Below, piece after piece: positions 20,168-29,745 of a stretch of 64,000 nt of DNA (position 1 is the first letter of the stretch; the number at the start of each line of letters is the position of its first letter). The DNA is taken from contig NZ_CP154467.1 in the NCBI RefSeq assembly GCF_039545455.1, positions 682,001 through 746,000 on the forward strand, given 5' to 3'. The DNA is from Brucella sp. BE17 (lineage in GTDB: Bacteria; Pseudomonadota; Alphaproteobacteria; Rhizobiales; Rhizobiaceae). Under the pieces are notes generated by a model. The model worked only from the letters and a program-made list of their open reading frames with translations. It did not search any database and had not been told where the DNA came from. Position numbers and translations under genes: made by a program.

Positions 20168-20416
20168 GCTCGTCTTGCCCCTTTGAATTGAATTACATGC
20201 TCATTCAATTGCCTGACACTAAACGATATGAGCCCAATGGTCGATGCAAAGCGCACGGTGTCACAAGATAGATGCGCAATGTTTATGTGAATATCTTGTA
20301 AGGTGTTGATCCAGATGATGTATTTAACCCGGCGAAAGCGTCTTGAAATTGGCGTTTTGCGCAGTCTTCCTTTATAAAGAGACTTTATCGATTCTGTTGA
20401 GAAAGATATCTGAATA

Positions 20417-23245
20417 GTGTCAGATCAAACACCTCCGCCCGGTTCCGGTGACATGCATGATGGTCCGATTGGACCAAGCGGTATCGAACCGATCTCCATT
20501 ATTGAGGAAATGCAGCGTTCCTATCTCGATTACGCGATGAGCGTTATCGTGAGCCGTGCGCTTCCCGACGTGCGCGACGGTCTCAAGCCCGTGCACCGGC
20601 GCATTCTTCATGCCATGAACGAGATGAACCTCGCCTATAACCGCCCTTACCGTAAATCGGCGGGTGTGGTCGGTGAGGTCATGGGTAAATTCCACCCGCA
20701 TGGCGACGCTTCCATCTATGACGCCCTCGTGCGCATGGCGCAGGATTTTTCCTTGCGCGATCCACTTGTGGACGGGCAGGGCAATTTCGGCTCCATCGAT
20801 GGTGATCCGCCTGCGGCGATGCGCTATACCGAGTGCCGTCTGGAAAAGGTGACCGAATCGCTCCTTTCGGATATCGATAAGGATACGGTTGATTTTCAGG
20901 ACAATTACGACGGTCGCGAACACGAGCCGGTGGTTCTGCCGGCGCGTTTTCCGAACCTGCTCGTCAATGGTTCGGGTGGTATTGCCGTCGGCATGGCCAC
21001 CAATATTCCGCCGCATAATCTGGGTGAAATCATCGACGGCTGTGTGGCGCTGATCGACAATCCGGCGATTGACCTTTCGGAATTGATGGAAATCATTCCC
21101 GGTCCCGACTTTCCCACCGGTGGCATTATTCTCGGTCGTGCGGGCATCAATTCGGCCTATACGACAGGGCGCGGCTCGGTCATTATGCGCGGACGTACCT
21201 CGATCGAGGAAATCCGTGGTGATCGTCAGGCGATCATCATCACAGAAGTCCCCTATCAGGTGAATAAGGCTTCGATGATCGAGAAAATGGCCGAACTGGT
21301 GCGCGACAAGCGCATCGAGGGCATTTCCGATCTGCGCGATGAATCCGACCGTGACGGCTATCGCGTCGTGGTGGAATTGAAGCGCGATGCCGTGGCCGAT
21401 GTGGTGCTGAACCAGCTTTATCGCTACACGCCGTTGCAGACCTCTTTTGGCTGCAATATGGTGGCACTTAATGGCGGTAAGCCGGAACTGCTCAACCTGC
21501 TCGACATGTTGCGTGCTTTCGTGGCGTTCCGCGAGGAAGTCGTCACACGGCGCACAAAGTTCCTGCTCAACAAGGCGCGGGACCGCGCGCATGTCTTGGT
21601 TGGTCTGGCGATTGCTGTTGCCAATATCGATGAAATCATTGCGCTTATCCGCCGTGCGCCCGATCCGGCAACGGCGCGTGAACAGTTGATGGAACGCCGC
21701 TGGCCCGCTTCTGACGTGGCACCGCTCATTCGCCTGATTGATGATCCGCGTCATAAGCTCAATGACGACAGCACCTATAATCTGTCCGAGGAACAGGCTC
21801 GCGCCATTCTTGAACTGCGCCTGCAACGTTTGACCGCGCTTGGTCGCGACGAGGTTGCGGACGAGTTGAACAAGATTGGCGAGGAAATCCGCGATTATCT
21901 GGATATTCTGGGTTCTCGTACACGCGTGATGACCATCGTCAAGGACGAGATGATTGCCGTGCGCGACGAGTTCGCCACTCCGCGCCGCACTGAATTCGGT
22001 CTTGGCGGGGCTGAAATGGACGATGAAGATCTCATCGCCCGCGAAGATATGGTCGTCACCGTCAGCCATGCCGGTTACATCAAGCGTGTGCCGCTGGCGA
22101 CCTACCGTGCGCAGCGCCGTGGCGGCAAGGGCCGCTCCGGCATGGCGACCAAGGACGAGGATTTCGTAACCCGTCTGTTCGTTGCCAATACGCACACGCC
22201 GGTGCTGTTCTTCTCCTCGCGTGGCATTGTTTATAAGGAAAAGGTCTGGCGTTTGCCGGTCGGCAATCCGCAATCGCGCGGCAAGGCGCTCATCAACATG
22301 CTGCCATTGCAGCAGGGCGAGCGTATTACCACCATCATGCCATTGCCGGAGGATGAAGAATCTTGGGGCAATCTCGACGTCATGTTCTCGACCACGCGTG
22401 GTACGGTTCGCCGTAACAAGCTCAGTGATTTCGTTCAGGTTAACCGCAACGGCAAGATTGCGATGAAGCTGGAAGACGAGAGCGATGAAATTCTCTCGGT
22501 CGATACCTGTACGGAATTCGACGATGTGCTTTTGACCTGCGCAGGTGGTCAGTGCATCCGCTTCCCCGTCACCGATGTGCGCGTCTTTGCAGGCCGCAAT
22601 TCGATCGGCGTGCGCGGCATCAATCTGGCGGAAGGTGACAAGGTTATCTCGATGGCGATCCTGCATCATGTCGATGCGGATGCGTCACAGCGTGCCAGCT
22701 ATCTCAAGCGCTCCATTGCCGAGCGCCGTGCGCAAGGTGCTGATGACGTCGATGATATCGTTGTGGTCGGCGAAGAGGTCGGCACTGAAACCGAGCTTAA
22801 TGACGAACGTTATCAGGAACTCAAAGCCCGTGAGCAGACCGTTTTGACGGTGAGCGAATATGGCTATGGCAAGCGCTCGTCTTCCTACGAGTTCCGTGTT
22901 TCCGGCCGTGGTGGCAAGGGTATCCGCGCCACCGATACCTCCAAGACGGAAGAGATCGGCAAGCTTGTGGCTCTGTTCCCGGTTGAAGCCAGCGACCAGA
23001 TTCTGCTGGTTTCAGATGGTGGGCAACTGATCCGTGTTCCGGTTGGCGGTATCCGTATTGCCGGGCGTTCGACAAAGGGCGTCACCATCTTCAACACGGC
23101 GGATGGCGAAAAGGTCGTTTCGGTCGAGCCTATATCCGAGACGGATGCCGATGAGGAAAATGGCCTGGAAGGCGATGTTGCTGTCGTCGAAGAGCCATCA
23201 GCCGAAACCTCAGCTCCAGAAACTCCGACGACAAGCGAAGAATAG
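20417..23245 (+). CDS. gyrA: DNA gyrase subunit A
   Basis: DNA-cleaving and rejoining subunit of gyrase, 942 aa. The catalytic tyrosine is Tyr137 in [10 protein letters not shown]. The quinolone-resistance region reads [10 protein letters not shown], so Ala98 stands where E. coli has Ser83. The GyrA box QRRGGKG lies in the C-terminal beta-pinwheel. An acidic insertion around residues 770-800 ([20 protein letters not shown]) and an acidic tail make it longer than the E. coli protein; such insertions are common in alphaproteobacteria. Translation begins at GTG, with a weak upstream ribosome site. Confidence 0.97.
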   Translation: MSDQTPPPGSGDMHDGPIGPSGIEPISIIEEMQRSYLDYAMSVIVSRALPDVRDGLKPVHRRILHAMNEMNLAYNRPYRKSAGVVGEVMGKFHPHGDASIYDALVRMAQDFSLRDPLVDGQGNFGSIDGDPPAAMRYTECRLEKVTESLLSDIDKDTVDFQDNYDGREHEPVVLPARFPNLLVNGSGGIAVGMATNIPPHNLGEIIDGCVALIDNPAIDLSELMEIIPGPDFPTGGIILGRAGINSAYTTGRGSVIMRGRTSIEEIRGDRQAIIITEVPYQVNKASMIEKMAELVRDKRIEGISDLRDESDRDGYRVVVELKRDAVADVVLNQLYRYTPLQTSFGCNMVALNGGKPELLNLLDMLRAFVAFREEVVTRRTKFLLNKARDRAHVLVGLAIAVANIDEIIALIRRAPDPATAREQLMERRWPASDVAPLIRLIDDPRHKLNDDSTYNLSEEQARAILELRLQRLTALGRDEVADELNKIGEEIRDYLDILGSRTRVMTIVKDEMIAVRDEFATPRRTEFGLGGAEMDDEDLIAREDMVVTVSHAGYIKRVPLATYRAQRRGGKGRSGMATKDEDFVTRLFVANTHTPVLFFSSRGIVYKEKVWRLPVGNPQSRGKALINMLPLQQGERITTIMPLPEDEESWGNLDVMFSTTRGTVRRNKLSDFVQVNRNGKIAMKLEDESDEILSVDTCTEFDDVLLTCAGGQCIRFPVTDVRVFAGRNSIGVRGINLAEGDKVISMAILHHVDADASQRASYLKRSIAERRAQGADDVDDIVVVGEEVGTETELNDERYQELKAREQTVLTVSEYGYGKRSSSYEFRVSGRGGKGIRATDTSKTEEIGKLVALFPVEASDQILLVSDGGQLIRVPVGGIRIAGRSTKGVTIFNTADGEKVVSVEPISETDADEENGLEGDVAVVEEPSAETSAPETPTTSEE

Positions 23246-23275
23246 TTTGTTTGGCTGTTGCAATCGTAAGACAAT

Positions 23276-23309
23276 AAAAAGGCCGATGGTTTTCACCATC
23301 GGCCTTTTT
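23276..23309 (+). terminator. Terminator of gyrA
   Basis: GGCCGATGGT and ACCATCGGCC pair around TTTC, with an A run before and TTTTT after; it may work on both strands. Confidence 0.92.
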
Positions 23310-23436
23310 CAGATGCCGGATTTTCAGACGCCAAGACTGGAGGATATTGGCTGCCTGTAATCGGGCTTAAAGCTTAATCCGACCAGGTGAAACGAGGATC
23401 ATAGGATTATGCTCCAGTAGAAGAAATTATAGCGAA

Positions 23437-23455
23437 GATCTGATTCAGTCAGATC
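23437..23455. repeat. Small palindrome, CTGA-N5-TCAG core
   Basis: GATCTGA-TTCAG-TCAGATC. Related palindromes occur at 25512-25530 and 27850-27868, which suggests a dispersed intergenic repeat family. Confidence 0.5.
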
Positions 23456-23465
23456 GAAACGCGAT

Positions 23466-23612
23466 CTAATGAGAACCGAGCTTACGCATCGTATTAAGGC
23501 TGAATGCAGCCGGACGCGCGCGTGGGCGTTTTGCTCCTTCTTCGAGGAGCAGGACAATCGCCGATGCAGCCATCGCGACCATCATGGATAAAGCCAGAAG
23601 AAATATCATCAT
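23466..23612 (-). CDS. Small single-pass membrane peptide, hypothetical
   Basis: 48-codon reading frame beginning MMIFLLALSMMVAMAASAIV: an N-terminal hydrophobic segment of about 22 residues, then a basic, proline-rich tail (EEGAKRPRARPAAFS). AAAGGATG lies about 10 bases upstream of the start, a plausible ribosome site. It lies in the otherwise empty gyrA-coaD gap and may have been missed by length cut-offs. No family is recognised. It could be a small membrane regulator or a chance frame. Confidence 0.5.
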   Translation of the reverse strand: MMIFLLALSMMVAMAASAIVLLLEEGAKRPRARPAAFSLNTMRKLGSH

Positions 23613-23805
23613 CTCAGGTCATCCTTTCGATATAAATACGCTTGAGCTGCGAAAAGGTTGCATCGAACTTGGACCCACTATGGTAAATCGCTTGTGAACT
23701 CGGTCTGAAACTCTTGTTCATTCCACATTCATTTGTTTTCTTGGTTTCTAAATTCTTATCTTCTGAATTGTTGAAAACTCTGTCAAAAAGGGCTAGCTGA
23801 AAGAA

Positions 23806-24300
23806 ATGACAATCGCGATCTATGCGGGCTCTTTCGATCCCGTGACCAATGGCCATATGGATGTTTTGAAAGGTGCGTTGCGCCTTGCTGATCGCGTTAT
23901 CGTGGCTATTGGCGTGCATCCGGGTAAAAAGCCACTCTTTAGCTTCGATGAGCGCGCCGCCCTGATCGGTGAGAGCGCAAGGGCAGCTCTTGACAAGGAT
24001 GCAGCACGCGTTTCCGTCATTTCCTTTGACAATCTGGTGATTGATGTGGCCCGTGCGCATGGCGCAAGCCTCATGGTGCGCGGGCTTCGCGACGGAACCG
24101 ATCTTGATTACGAAATGCAGATGGCGGGCATGAACGGCGTAATGGCACCGGAATTACAGACGGTTTTTCTACCCGCCGATCCGGCGGTACGCACGATTAC
24201 CGCCACATTGGTTCGCCAGATTGCATCCATGGGCGGAGATATAAAGCCTTTCGTACCGGCAGCGGTCGCGGCTGCCCTCAAAACAAAATTCACGTCCTGA
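23806..24300 (+). CDS. coaD: Phosphopantetheine adenylyltransferase
   Basis: CoaD, 164 aa, transfers AMP to 4'-phosphopantetheine in coenzyme A synthesis. The nucleotidyltransferase signature is intact: [15 protein letters not shown] with the (T/H)xGH motif, and [19 protein letters not shown]. Length is usual. It starts the run coaD-ppiA-ppiB on one strand; the three are spaced by under 30 bases and are probably cotranscribed. Confidence 0.95.
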   Translation: MTIAIYAGSFDPVTNGHMDVLKGALRLADRVIVAIGVHPGKKPLFSFDERAALIGESARAALDKDAARVSVISFDNLVIDVARAHGASLMVRGLRDGTDLDYEMQMAGMNGVMAPELQTVFLPADPAVRTITATLVRQIASMGGDIKPFVPAAVAAALKTKFTS

Positions 24301-24317
24301 CCAAGGAGTTTTTACAT

Positions 24318-24896
24318 ATGTCGTTTATTCGTTCAACGCTTGCGGCGGCCGCCATTTTTGCTCTTTCGCAGAGCGTCGTCCAATCAGCCAATGCAGCTGA
24401 TACGCTTAACCTAAAACTCAAGGGCGGCGACGTTGCAATCGAACTGCGCCCTGATCTGGCTCCCAAGCATGTCGCGCAGATTGAAAAACTGACGCGTGAA
24501 GGCGCTTATGACGGTGTTGCGTTCCATCGCGTCATTCCGGGTTTCATGGCACAGACAGGCGATGTAAAATTCGGCAATATCGACAAGAGCTTTGACGCCA
24601 CACGCGTTGGCACTGGCGGGTCCGACTATGACAATATTCCAGCCGAGTTCTCCAAGGAACCTTTTGTGCGCGGCACAGTCGGTATGGCCCGCAGCCAGAG
24701 CCCCAATTCTGCCAATTCGCAGTTCTTCATCATGTTCGATGAAGGCTCTTCGCTCAATGGCCAATATACGGTTGTTGGCAAGGTTGTCAGCGGTATGGAA
24801 GCCATCGATAAGATTAAAAAGGGTAGCGCAGCCAATAATGGTGCCGTTGAAAACCCGGACAAGATCATCAAGGCCACCATCACGGCCGGAAAATAA
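24318..24896 (+). CDS. ppiA: Periplasmic peptidyl-prolyl isomerase (cyclophilin)
   Basis: 192-aa cyclophilin that helps fold exported proteins. An N-terminal signal peptide (SFIRSTLAAAAIFALSQSVV, cleavage likely after SANA) directs it to the periplasm. The cyclophilin core has FHRVIPGFMAQTGD and SANSQFFIMF. The tryptophan of cyclosporin-binding cyclophilins is absent from the matching position. CAAGGAG lies upstream of the ATG. Confidence 0.92.
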   Translation: MSFIRSTLAAAAIFALSQSVVQSANAADTLNLKLKGGDVAIELRPDLAPKHVAQIEKLTREGAYDGVAFHRVIPGFMAQTGDVKFGNIDKSFDATRVGTGGSDYDNIPAEFSKEPFVRGTVGMARSQSPNSANSQFFIMFDEGSSLNGQYTVVGKVVSGMEAIDKIKKGSAANNGAVENPDKIIKATITAGK

Positions 24897-24923
24897 TCAG
24901 CTTTAAAAACAGGAGAGGCCCTT

Positions 24924-25430
24924 ATGGCTTATAAAGACCCCGAAAACACGCTCATTCTAGAAACCACCAAGGGCAATGTCGTTCTCGAACTATACCCCGA
25001 TCTGGCACCAGATCACGTAGCCCGTATCAAGGAACTGGCCCGCGAAGGCGCATATGACGGCGTGGTTTTCCATCGCGTGATCGACGGTTTCATGGCGCAG
25101 ACCGGTGACGTGAAGTTTGGCAAGTCGGGTGGCGCTCAGTTCAACGCTTCGCGTGCAGGCATGGGTGGTTCGGACAAGCCAGACCTGAAAGCCGAGTTTT
25201 CCAACAGCTCGCACAAGCGCGGTACGGCTTCGATGGCGCGTTCGCAGAACCCGAATTCTGCTAATTCGCAGTTCTTCATCTGCTTCACCGATGCGCCCTG
25301 GCTTGACCGACAGTACACCGTCTGGGGCCAGGTCGTTGAAGGCATGGACAATGTCGACCAGATCAAGCGCGGCGAGCCGGTGACTGATCCCGACCAGATC
25401 GTCAAGGCAAGCATCGCCGCCGACGCCTGA
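24924..25430 (+). CDS. ppiB: Cytoplasmic peptidyl-prolyl isomerase (cyclophilin)
   Basis: 168-aa cyclophilin without a signal peptide, clearly paralogous to the periplasmic gene before it (FHRVIDGFMAQTGDVKFGKSG, SANSQFFICFTDAPWLD). The Trp in DAPWLDRQYTVWGQV is the conserved one missing from its neighbour. AGGAGAGG lies upstream of the ATG. The pair probably arose by tandem duplication. Confidence 0.93.
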   Translation: MAYKDPENTLILETTKGNVVLELYPDLAPDHVARIKELAREGAYDGVVFHRVIDGFMAQTGDVKFGKSGGAQFNASRAGMGGSDKPDLKAEFSNSSHKRGTASMARSQNPNSANSQFFICFTDAPWLDRQYTVWGQVVEGMDNVDQIKRGEPVTDPDQIVKASIAADA

Positions 25431-25454
25431 TTATCGATTCTATCTCAAAAATTG

Positions 25455-25483
25455 CGGCTCCGGTTCTACCGGGGCCGTGTTTT
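25455..25483 (+). terminator. Terminator of the coaD-ppiA-ppiB run
   Basis: CGGCTCCGGT pairs with ACCGGGGCCG around TCT, followed by TGTTTT. Confidence 0.75.
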
Positions 25484-25496
25484 ATGTGCCGGACTG

Positions 25497-25547
25497 CTTA
25501 GAGTGGTTTTCAACCTGATTAAATCAGGTTGGCGCTCTAAGGTTTTT
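25497..25547. repeat. Nested palindrome before queA
   Basis: Outer arms CTTAGAG (25497-25503) and CTCTAAG (25535-25541) enclose AACCTGATT/AATCAGGTT, then TTTTTT. The inner core is the same CTGA-N5-TCAG type as at 23437. It could double as a terminator. Confidence 0.5.
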
Positions 25548-25617
25548 TATTTCAAGCATAATCTTATCCATCCTCGCTTCGCTCCGATAGGACTTGTGCT
25601 CTAATAAAGGTTATCGC

Positions 25618-26709
25618 ATGCGTGTCGATCTTTTCGATTTTGAGCTGCCCGACGAGCGTATTGCTCTCAGGCCCGTGGAGCCGCGCGATCAGGCAAAGCT
25701 TCTGCACGTGTGTCCCGGTAAAACTGTCGAAGATCACCTTGTCTGCGATCTGCCGGATTTCTTGGAGGCAGGCGACGCGCTTGTTTTCAATGATACCAAG
25801 GTGATACCGGCACAACTTGAAGGATCACGTGAGCGTAATGGTAATGTCTCACAAGTCAGTGCCACGCTGCATATGCGAACCGGTCCTGATCGCTGGAAGG
25901 CGTTTCTGCGCCCCGCCAAGCGGGTGAAGCAGGGAGACCGTATCCGTTTCGGCCATTCCGGCTCTAGCTGTTTTCTGGGCGCGCTCGATGCAACGGTTAC
26001 TGAAAAGGGCGATGCAGGCGAGGCGCTGCTGGTGTTCGCTCTCTCTGCGGCAGCGCTCGATGAAGCAATCGCTGCGGTCGGACATATTCCACTGCCGCCC
26101 TATATTGCCTCCAAGCGTGCCGAGGACGAGCGCGACCGCCGCGATTACCAGACCGTTTATGCGCGTGAGGAAGGGGCTGTCGCAGCCCCCACCGCAGGAC
26201 TGCATTTTACGCCGGAGCTTCTGGAAAAGATCAAGGCCAAAGGCATTGAGGAACATTTCGTGACGCTGCATGTCGGCGCAGGCACGTTTCTGCCCGTAAA
26301 GGCCGACGATACCGAAAAGCACAAGATGCATGCCGAGATCGGTCATGTTTCGCAACATACAGCCGATGCGTTGAACGCCGTACATAAGCGGGGCGGGCGC
26401 ATCGTCTGTGTCGGTACCACCTCGCTACGCCTCATCGAGAGTGCAACCGGTGAGGATGGCGTGGTACGGCCATGGTCGGGCGCGACCGATATTTTCATTA
26501 CGCCCGGCTATCGTTTCCGTGCCGTCGATATGCTGATGACCAATTTCCACCTGCCGCGCTCGACGCTTTTCATGCTGGTTTCGGCCTTCAGCGGTCTTGA
26601 GACGATGCGTGATGCCTATAACCACGCCATCAGCAACGGCTATCGCTTTTATTCCTATGGCGACGGCAGCTTGCTAGAACGTGCTGACAAAGTTAAAGAC
26701 AGACCATGA
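25618..26709 (+). CDS. queA: S-adenosylmethionine:tRNA ribosyltransferase-isomerase
   Basis: QueA, 363 aa, adds the cyclopentenediol moiety to preQ1 in tRNA to give epoxyqueuosine. Family landmarks are [14 protein letters not shown] at the N-terminus, [22 protein letters not shown] and [14 protein letters not shown]. The start at 25618 ([11 protein letters not shown]) matches the family; an in-frame ATG eight codons upstream does not. Its stop overlaps the tgt start (ATGA), so the two queuosine steps are translationally coupled. Confidence 0.96.
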   Translation: MRVDLFDFELPDERIALRPVEPRDQAKLLHVCPGKTVEDHLVCDLPDFLEAGDALVFNDTKVIPAQLEGSRERNGNVSQVSATLHMRTGPDRWKAFLRPAKRVKQGDRIRFGHSGSSCFLGALDATVTEKGDAGEALLVFALSAAALDEAIAAVGHIPLPPYIASKRAEDERDRRDYQTVYAREEGAVAAPTAGLHFTPELLEKIKAKGIEEHFVTLHVGAGTFLPVKADDTEKHKMHAEIGHVSQHTADALNAVHKRGGRIVCVGTTSLRLIESATGEDGVVRPWSGATDIFITPGYRFRAVDMLMTNFHLPRSTLFMLVSAFSGLETMRDAYNHAISNGYRFYSYGDGSLLERADKVKDRP

Positions 26710-27839
26710 CCAGCAATAATTTTGAATTCAAGGTGCTCGCGCACGATGGTGCTGCGCGGCAGGGCGAAATTTCCATGCCGCGGGGCGTGGTGCGCACGCC
26801 TGCCTTCATGCCGGTGGGAACCGCCGGAACCGTCAAGGCCATGTATATGGATCAGGTGAAGGAACTTGGTGCCGACATTATTTTGGGCAACACCTATCAC
26901 CTGATGCTGCGCCCCGGAGCCGAGCGCGTGTCACGGCTTGGCGGATTGCATGAATTTGGTGGCTGGAAAGGCCCGATCCTAACCGATTCCGGCGGTTTTC
27001 AGGTCATGTCGCTGGCGCAATTACGTAAGCTTAATGAGAATGGCGTTACTTTCCGCTCGCATATTGACGGCAAGCCCTATGAAATGACGCCGGAACGCTC
27101 GATTGAAATTCAGGGGCTGCTTGATAGCGATATCCAGATGCAGCTTGATGAATGCGTGGCGCTGCCGTCACCGGAAAGCAATACCGAGCGTGCCATGGAA
27201 TTATCGCTTCGGTGGGCAGAGCGATGCAAGATTGCCTTTGGTGATCAGCCCGGCAAGGCCATGTTCGGTATCGTACAGGGCGGCGATGTAGCACGGCTGC
27301 GCGAACGTTCGGCAGAAGCCTTGAAGAGCATGGATTTGAAAGGCTATTCGGTTGGCGGACTTGCGGTCGGCGAACCGCAGGCGGTTATGCTGGAAATGCT
27401 CGAAGTCGTCTGCCCGATCCTGCCATCTGAAAAACCGCGCTATCTTATGGGAGTTGGAACACCTGACGATATTCTGAAATCGGTCGCACGTGGTATCGAC
27501 ATGTTCGACTGCGTCATGCCGACAAGGGCAGGGCGGCACGGACTTGCTTTCACGCGCTTTGGCAAGGTCAACTTGCGCAATGCGCGCCATGCTGAAGACC
27601 CGCGGCCGCTCGACCCGGAATCAGATTGTCCGGCAGCGCGCGACTATAGCCGCGCCTATCTGCATCATCTGGTAAAATCGGGCGAAGCGCTCGGTGGCAT
27701 GCTGCTGACCTGGAACAACCTCGCTTACTACCAATATCTGATGCAAGGTATTCGCAGATCGATCAGCGAAGGCCGCCTGCATGATTTTGCGGCTGCAACC
27801 ACGGCAGGTTGGGAACGCGGCGATATTCCGACACTTTAG
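26706..27839 (+). CDS. tgt: tRNA-guanine transglycosylase
   Basis: Tgt, 377 aa, exchanges guanine-34 of GUN tRNAs for preQ1. The catalytic residues look intact: DSGGFQVMS and MPTRAGRHG. The structural zinc site is not: E. coli Cys302, Cys304, Cys307 and His333 correspond here to Ser306, Cys308, Ala311 and Asn (in [11 protein letters not shown]), so three of four ligands are missing. The surrounding fold ([10 protein letters not shown]) is kept and the reading frame is clean, so this looks like an evolved zinc-free variant rather than decay. It follows queA in a coupled operon. Confidence 0.93.
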   Translation: MTSNNFEFKVLAHDGAARQGEISMPRGVVRTPAFMPVGTAGTVKAMYMDQVKELGADIILGNTYHLMLRPGAERVSRLGGLHEFGGWKGPILTDSGGFQVMSLAQLRKLNENGVTFRSHIDGKPYEMTPERSIEIQGLLDSDIQMQLDECVALPSPESNTERAMELSLRWAERCKIAFGDQPGKAMFGIVQGGDVARLRERSAEALKSMDLKGYSVGGLAVGEPQAVMLEMLEVVCPILPSEKPRYLMGVGTPDDILKSVARGIDMFDCVMPTRAGRHGLAFTRFGKVNLRNARHAEDPRPLDPESDCPAARDYSRAYLHHLVKSGEALGGMLLTWNNLAYYQYLMQGIRRSISEGRLHDFAAATTAGWERGDIPTL

Positions 27840-27849
27840 AGATTATTCC

Positions 27850-27868
27850 GATCTGACCGAATCAGAGC
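27850..27868. repeat. Small palindrome, CTGA-N5-TCAG core
   Basis: GATCTGA-CCGAA-TCAGAGC, a third copy of the same 7-5-7 layout, between the tgt and tetR 3' ends. Confidence 0.4.
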
Positions 27869-28440
27869 GTTAACATTTTTTCCAGACGACTGAAGACAGC
27901 AATCTGTTCATCTTCGGTCGTCACCTCGCAGTCAAGCAATCGGCTGCATTCAAGGCCCGATGTCGCAAGATAGGCAATCATCGCCGTGACAGGATCGCTG
28001 GCATCCGCCTTTATGCGATCCAGGAGGTTGCGATGGTAATGTCGAACCGGAACAATGAAATCGGGATTTTCGACGAGCGCCGCCAGAACACCGCAATTAT
28101 GCGGCTCATCATCTGCTTCCAAGCGATAGACATCCAGCAACGCGCGGGCGACGCGGTTTTTATCGCTGGATTGCAAGGTTTCCTGCACTTCCATCGCCCG
28201 CTCGTGCTCTTTCATATATTCTTCGACCACAGCTTCCAGAAGCTTGGCTTTGCTGGGGAAATAATAAAGCAACCCACCTTTGGACAGTCCCGCCCGTGCC
28301 GCTACAGCATCAAGCGACAAATGCGCAGGCCCAACCTCCCAGGCAAGCTCAACTGCTGCACGCACTATACGCTCACGCGTAGATTTTTTTCCCTTAATCG
28401 ACAACTTGATGAAACTTCCTGACAGTTCGGATGTTGACAA
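27862..28440 (-). CDS. TetR family repressor of the RND efflux operon
   Basis: 192-aa TetR-type regulator. The N-terminal helix-turn-helix covers RERIVRAAVELAWEVG and LSLDAVAARAGLSKGGLLYYF. The C-terminal ligand domain is divergent, as usual. It is transcribed away from the adjacent membrane fusion and RND genes, and a perfect 16-bp palindrome lies immediately upstream of its start. This predicts repression of the pump and of itself, relieved by a pump substrate. Brucella BepR is a functional analogue; orthology is not claimed. Confidence 0.85.
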   Translation of the reverse strand: MSTSELSGSFIKLSIKGKKSTRERIVRAAVELAWEVGPAHLSLDAVAARAGLSKGGLLYYFPSKAKLLEAVVEEYMKEHERAMEVQETLQSSDKNRVARALLDVYRLEADDEPHNCGVLAALVENPDFIVPVRHYHRNLLDRIKADASDPVTAMIAYLATSGLECSRLLDCEVTTEDEQIAVFSRLEKMLTL

Positions 28441-28462
28441 TACCGTCCGGACGGTACAGTTA
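28434..28462 (+). promoter_or_regulatory. Efflux promoter with TetR operator
   Basis: TTGACA at 28434-28439 is a consensus -35 box. The perfect palindrome TACCGTCCGGACGGTA (28441-28456) fills the spacer to a -10 region around 28456-28462. This is the usual place for a TetR dimer to block RNA polymerase. Confidence 0.75.
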
Positions 28463-28560
28463 TTTCGCCTTGTTGTTCAAGCAAAATAGCGCGACAATTT
28501 TGGCGTATGGCAAAAAGCCGCGTAAAATGTTCCCCTCAGGCCGCCTGGAGTGCAGTCACA

Positions 28561-29736
28561 ATGATTAAACGCCTTATTCTGGCAATCATATTTTTGGTCG
28601 TCGTTGTTGGGGGACTTGTCGGCTTCAACCTGTTTAGATCGCAAGCGATCAAGGATTTCTTCGCCAATATGGAGCAGCCGGCGCAGACGGTTTCGACCGT
28701 AACCGTAGAGCCGGGCAAGTGGATGCCGGGCATTGAGGCCATCGGCACAGCGCATGCGCGCAACGGCGTCGACCTGACGGTGCAGATCGACGGGATCATC
28801 CAGAGCATAGACTTCAAGCCCAACCAGAAGGTTGAGAAGGGCGCTGTTCTGCTTCAGATGGAAGATAGCATCCAGAAGGCCGACCTTGCTGCGGCCGAAG
28901 CGGAAGAAATGCTGGCACAGCAACGCCTGAAGCGCGCCGATACGCTTCGCACCCGTGGTGTCGGTGCCGTTTCCGAGGTGGATTCGACTTCATCTGCTGC
29001 CGATGCTGCCAAGGCAACCGTTGAAAAAATGCGTGCGACACTCGCCCAAAAGACGGTTAAGGCACCGTTTTCCGGCACCATCGGTATCGAAAAGGTTGAT
29101 ATCGGGCAGTATCTGACGCCGGGAACGGTGATTGCCACATTGCAGGACACGACGATGATGCGCATTGATTTCACCGTGCCGGAACAATCGCTGTCGGTTC
29201 TGAAAGCCGGCCAGACGGTAAAGGTTGGTTCGAATGCCGGGAACCTAAACTTCACCGGGACGATTACCGGTATCGATCCCAAAATTGACCCTGCCACGCG
29301 CCTTGTTTCGGTGCGTGCGGAAGTTGCGAATGGTGATCAGCAACTCACGCCGGGACAATTTGTTCAGGTGCGCGTAGAACTGCCCGAAGAAAACGGTGTC
29401 ATCTCGATACCGCAAACCGCTATCGTATCAAGCCTCTACGGCGATTACGTCTTCGCTGTGCGCCCGGAGGAAAAGACAAAAGATGAGAATGCATCTCAAA
29501 GCAAGGCAGAGCCAAAAGACGATGCCGCCAAACAGCAAGCCGAACAAGGTGAACAACTGGTGGCACAACAGGTTTTCGTGAAACTCGGTCGGCGTTATCA
29601 GGGCGTGGTTGAGATCCAGAGCGGTTTGAAGGAAGGCGATATTATCATTACCGCTGGCCAGAACCGGCTTTCGCCCGGTGCCGCAGTGGCCATCGACAAC
29701 ACGATCAACCCGGCCACCCCTGCCGACAAGAAATAG
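28561..29736 (+). CDS. RND efflux membrane fusion protein
   Basis: Periplasmic adaptor of a tripartite efflux pump, 391 aa. An uncleaved N-terminal anchor (MIKRLILAIIFLVVVVGGLV) is followed by a lipoyl half (GKWMPGIEAIGTAHARNGVD), an alpha-helical hairpin rich in Ala/Glu, a second lipoyl half (VKAPFSGTIGIEKVDIGQYL) and a beta-barrel domain. A charged insertion (EEKTKDENASQSKAEPKDDA) lies near the C-terminus. The start at 28561 (MIKRLI) with GGAG upstream is preferred over an ATG 18 codons earlier. It lies nine bases before the transporter gene. Confidence 0.9.
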   Translation: MIKRLILAIIFLVVVVGGLVGFNLFRSQAIKDFFANMEQPAQTVSTVTVEPGKWMPGIEAIGTAHARNGVDLTVQIDGIIQSIDFKPNQKVEKGAVLLQMEDSIQKADLAAAEAEEMLAQQRLKRADTLRTRGVGAVSEVDSTSSAADAAKATVEKMRATLAQKTVKAPFSGTIGIEKVDIGQYLTPGTVIATLQDTTMMRIDFTVPEQSLSVLKAGQTVKVGSNAGNLNFTGTITGIDPKIDPATRLVSVRAEVANGDQQLTPGQFVQVRVELPEENGVISIPQTAIVSSLYGDYVFAVRPEEKTKDENASQSKAEPKDDAAKQQAEQGEQLVAQQVFVKLGRRYQGVVEIQSGLKEGDIIITAGQNRLSPGAAVAIDNTINPATPADKK

Positions 29737-29745
29737 GCGATCGAG

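Noticed and set aside
20420..22669. Very long minus-strand open frame across gyrA
   Set aside because: It is the antisense shadow of gyrA produced by codon bias and shows no domain.
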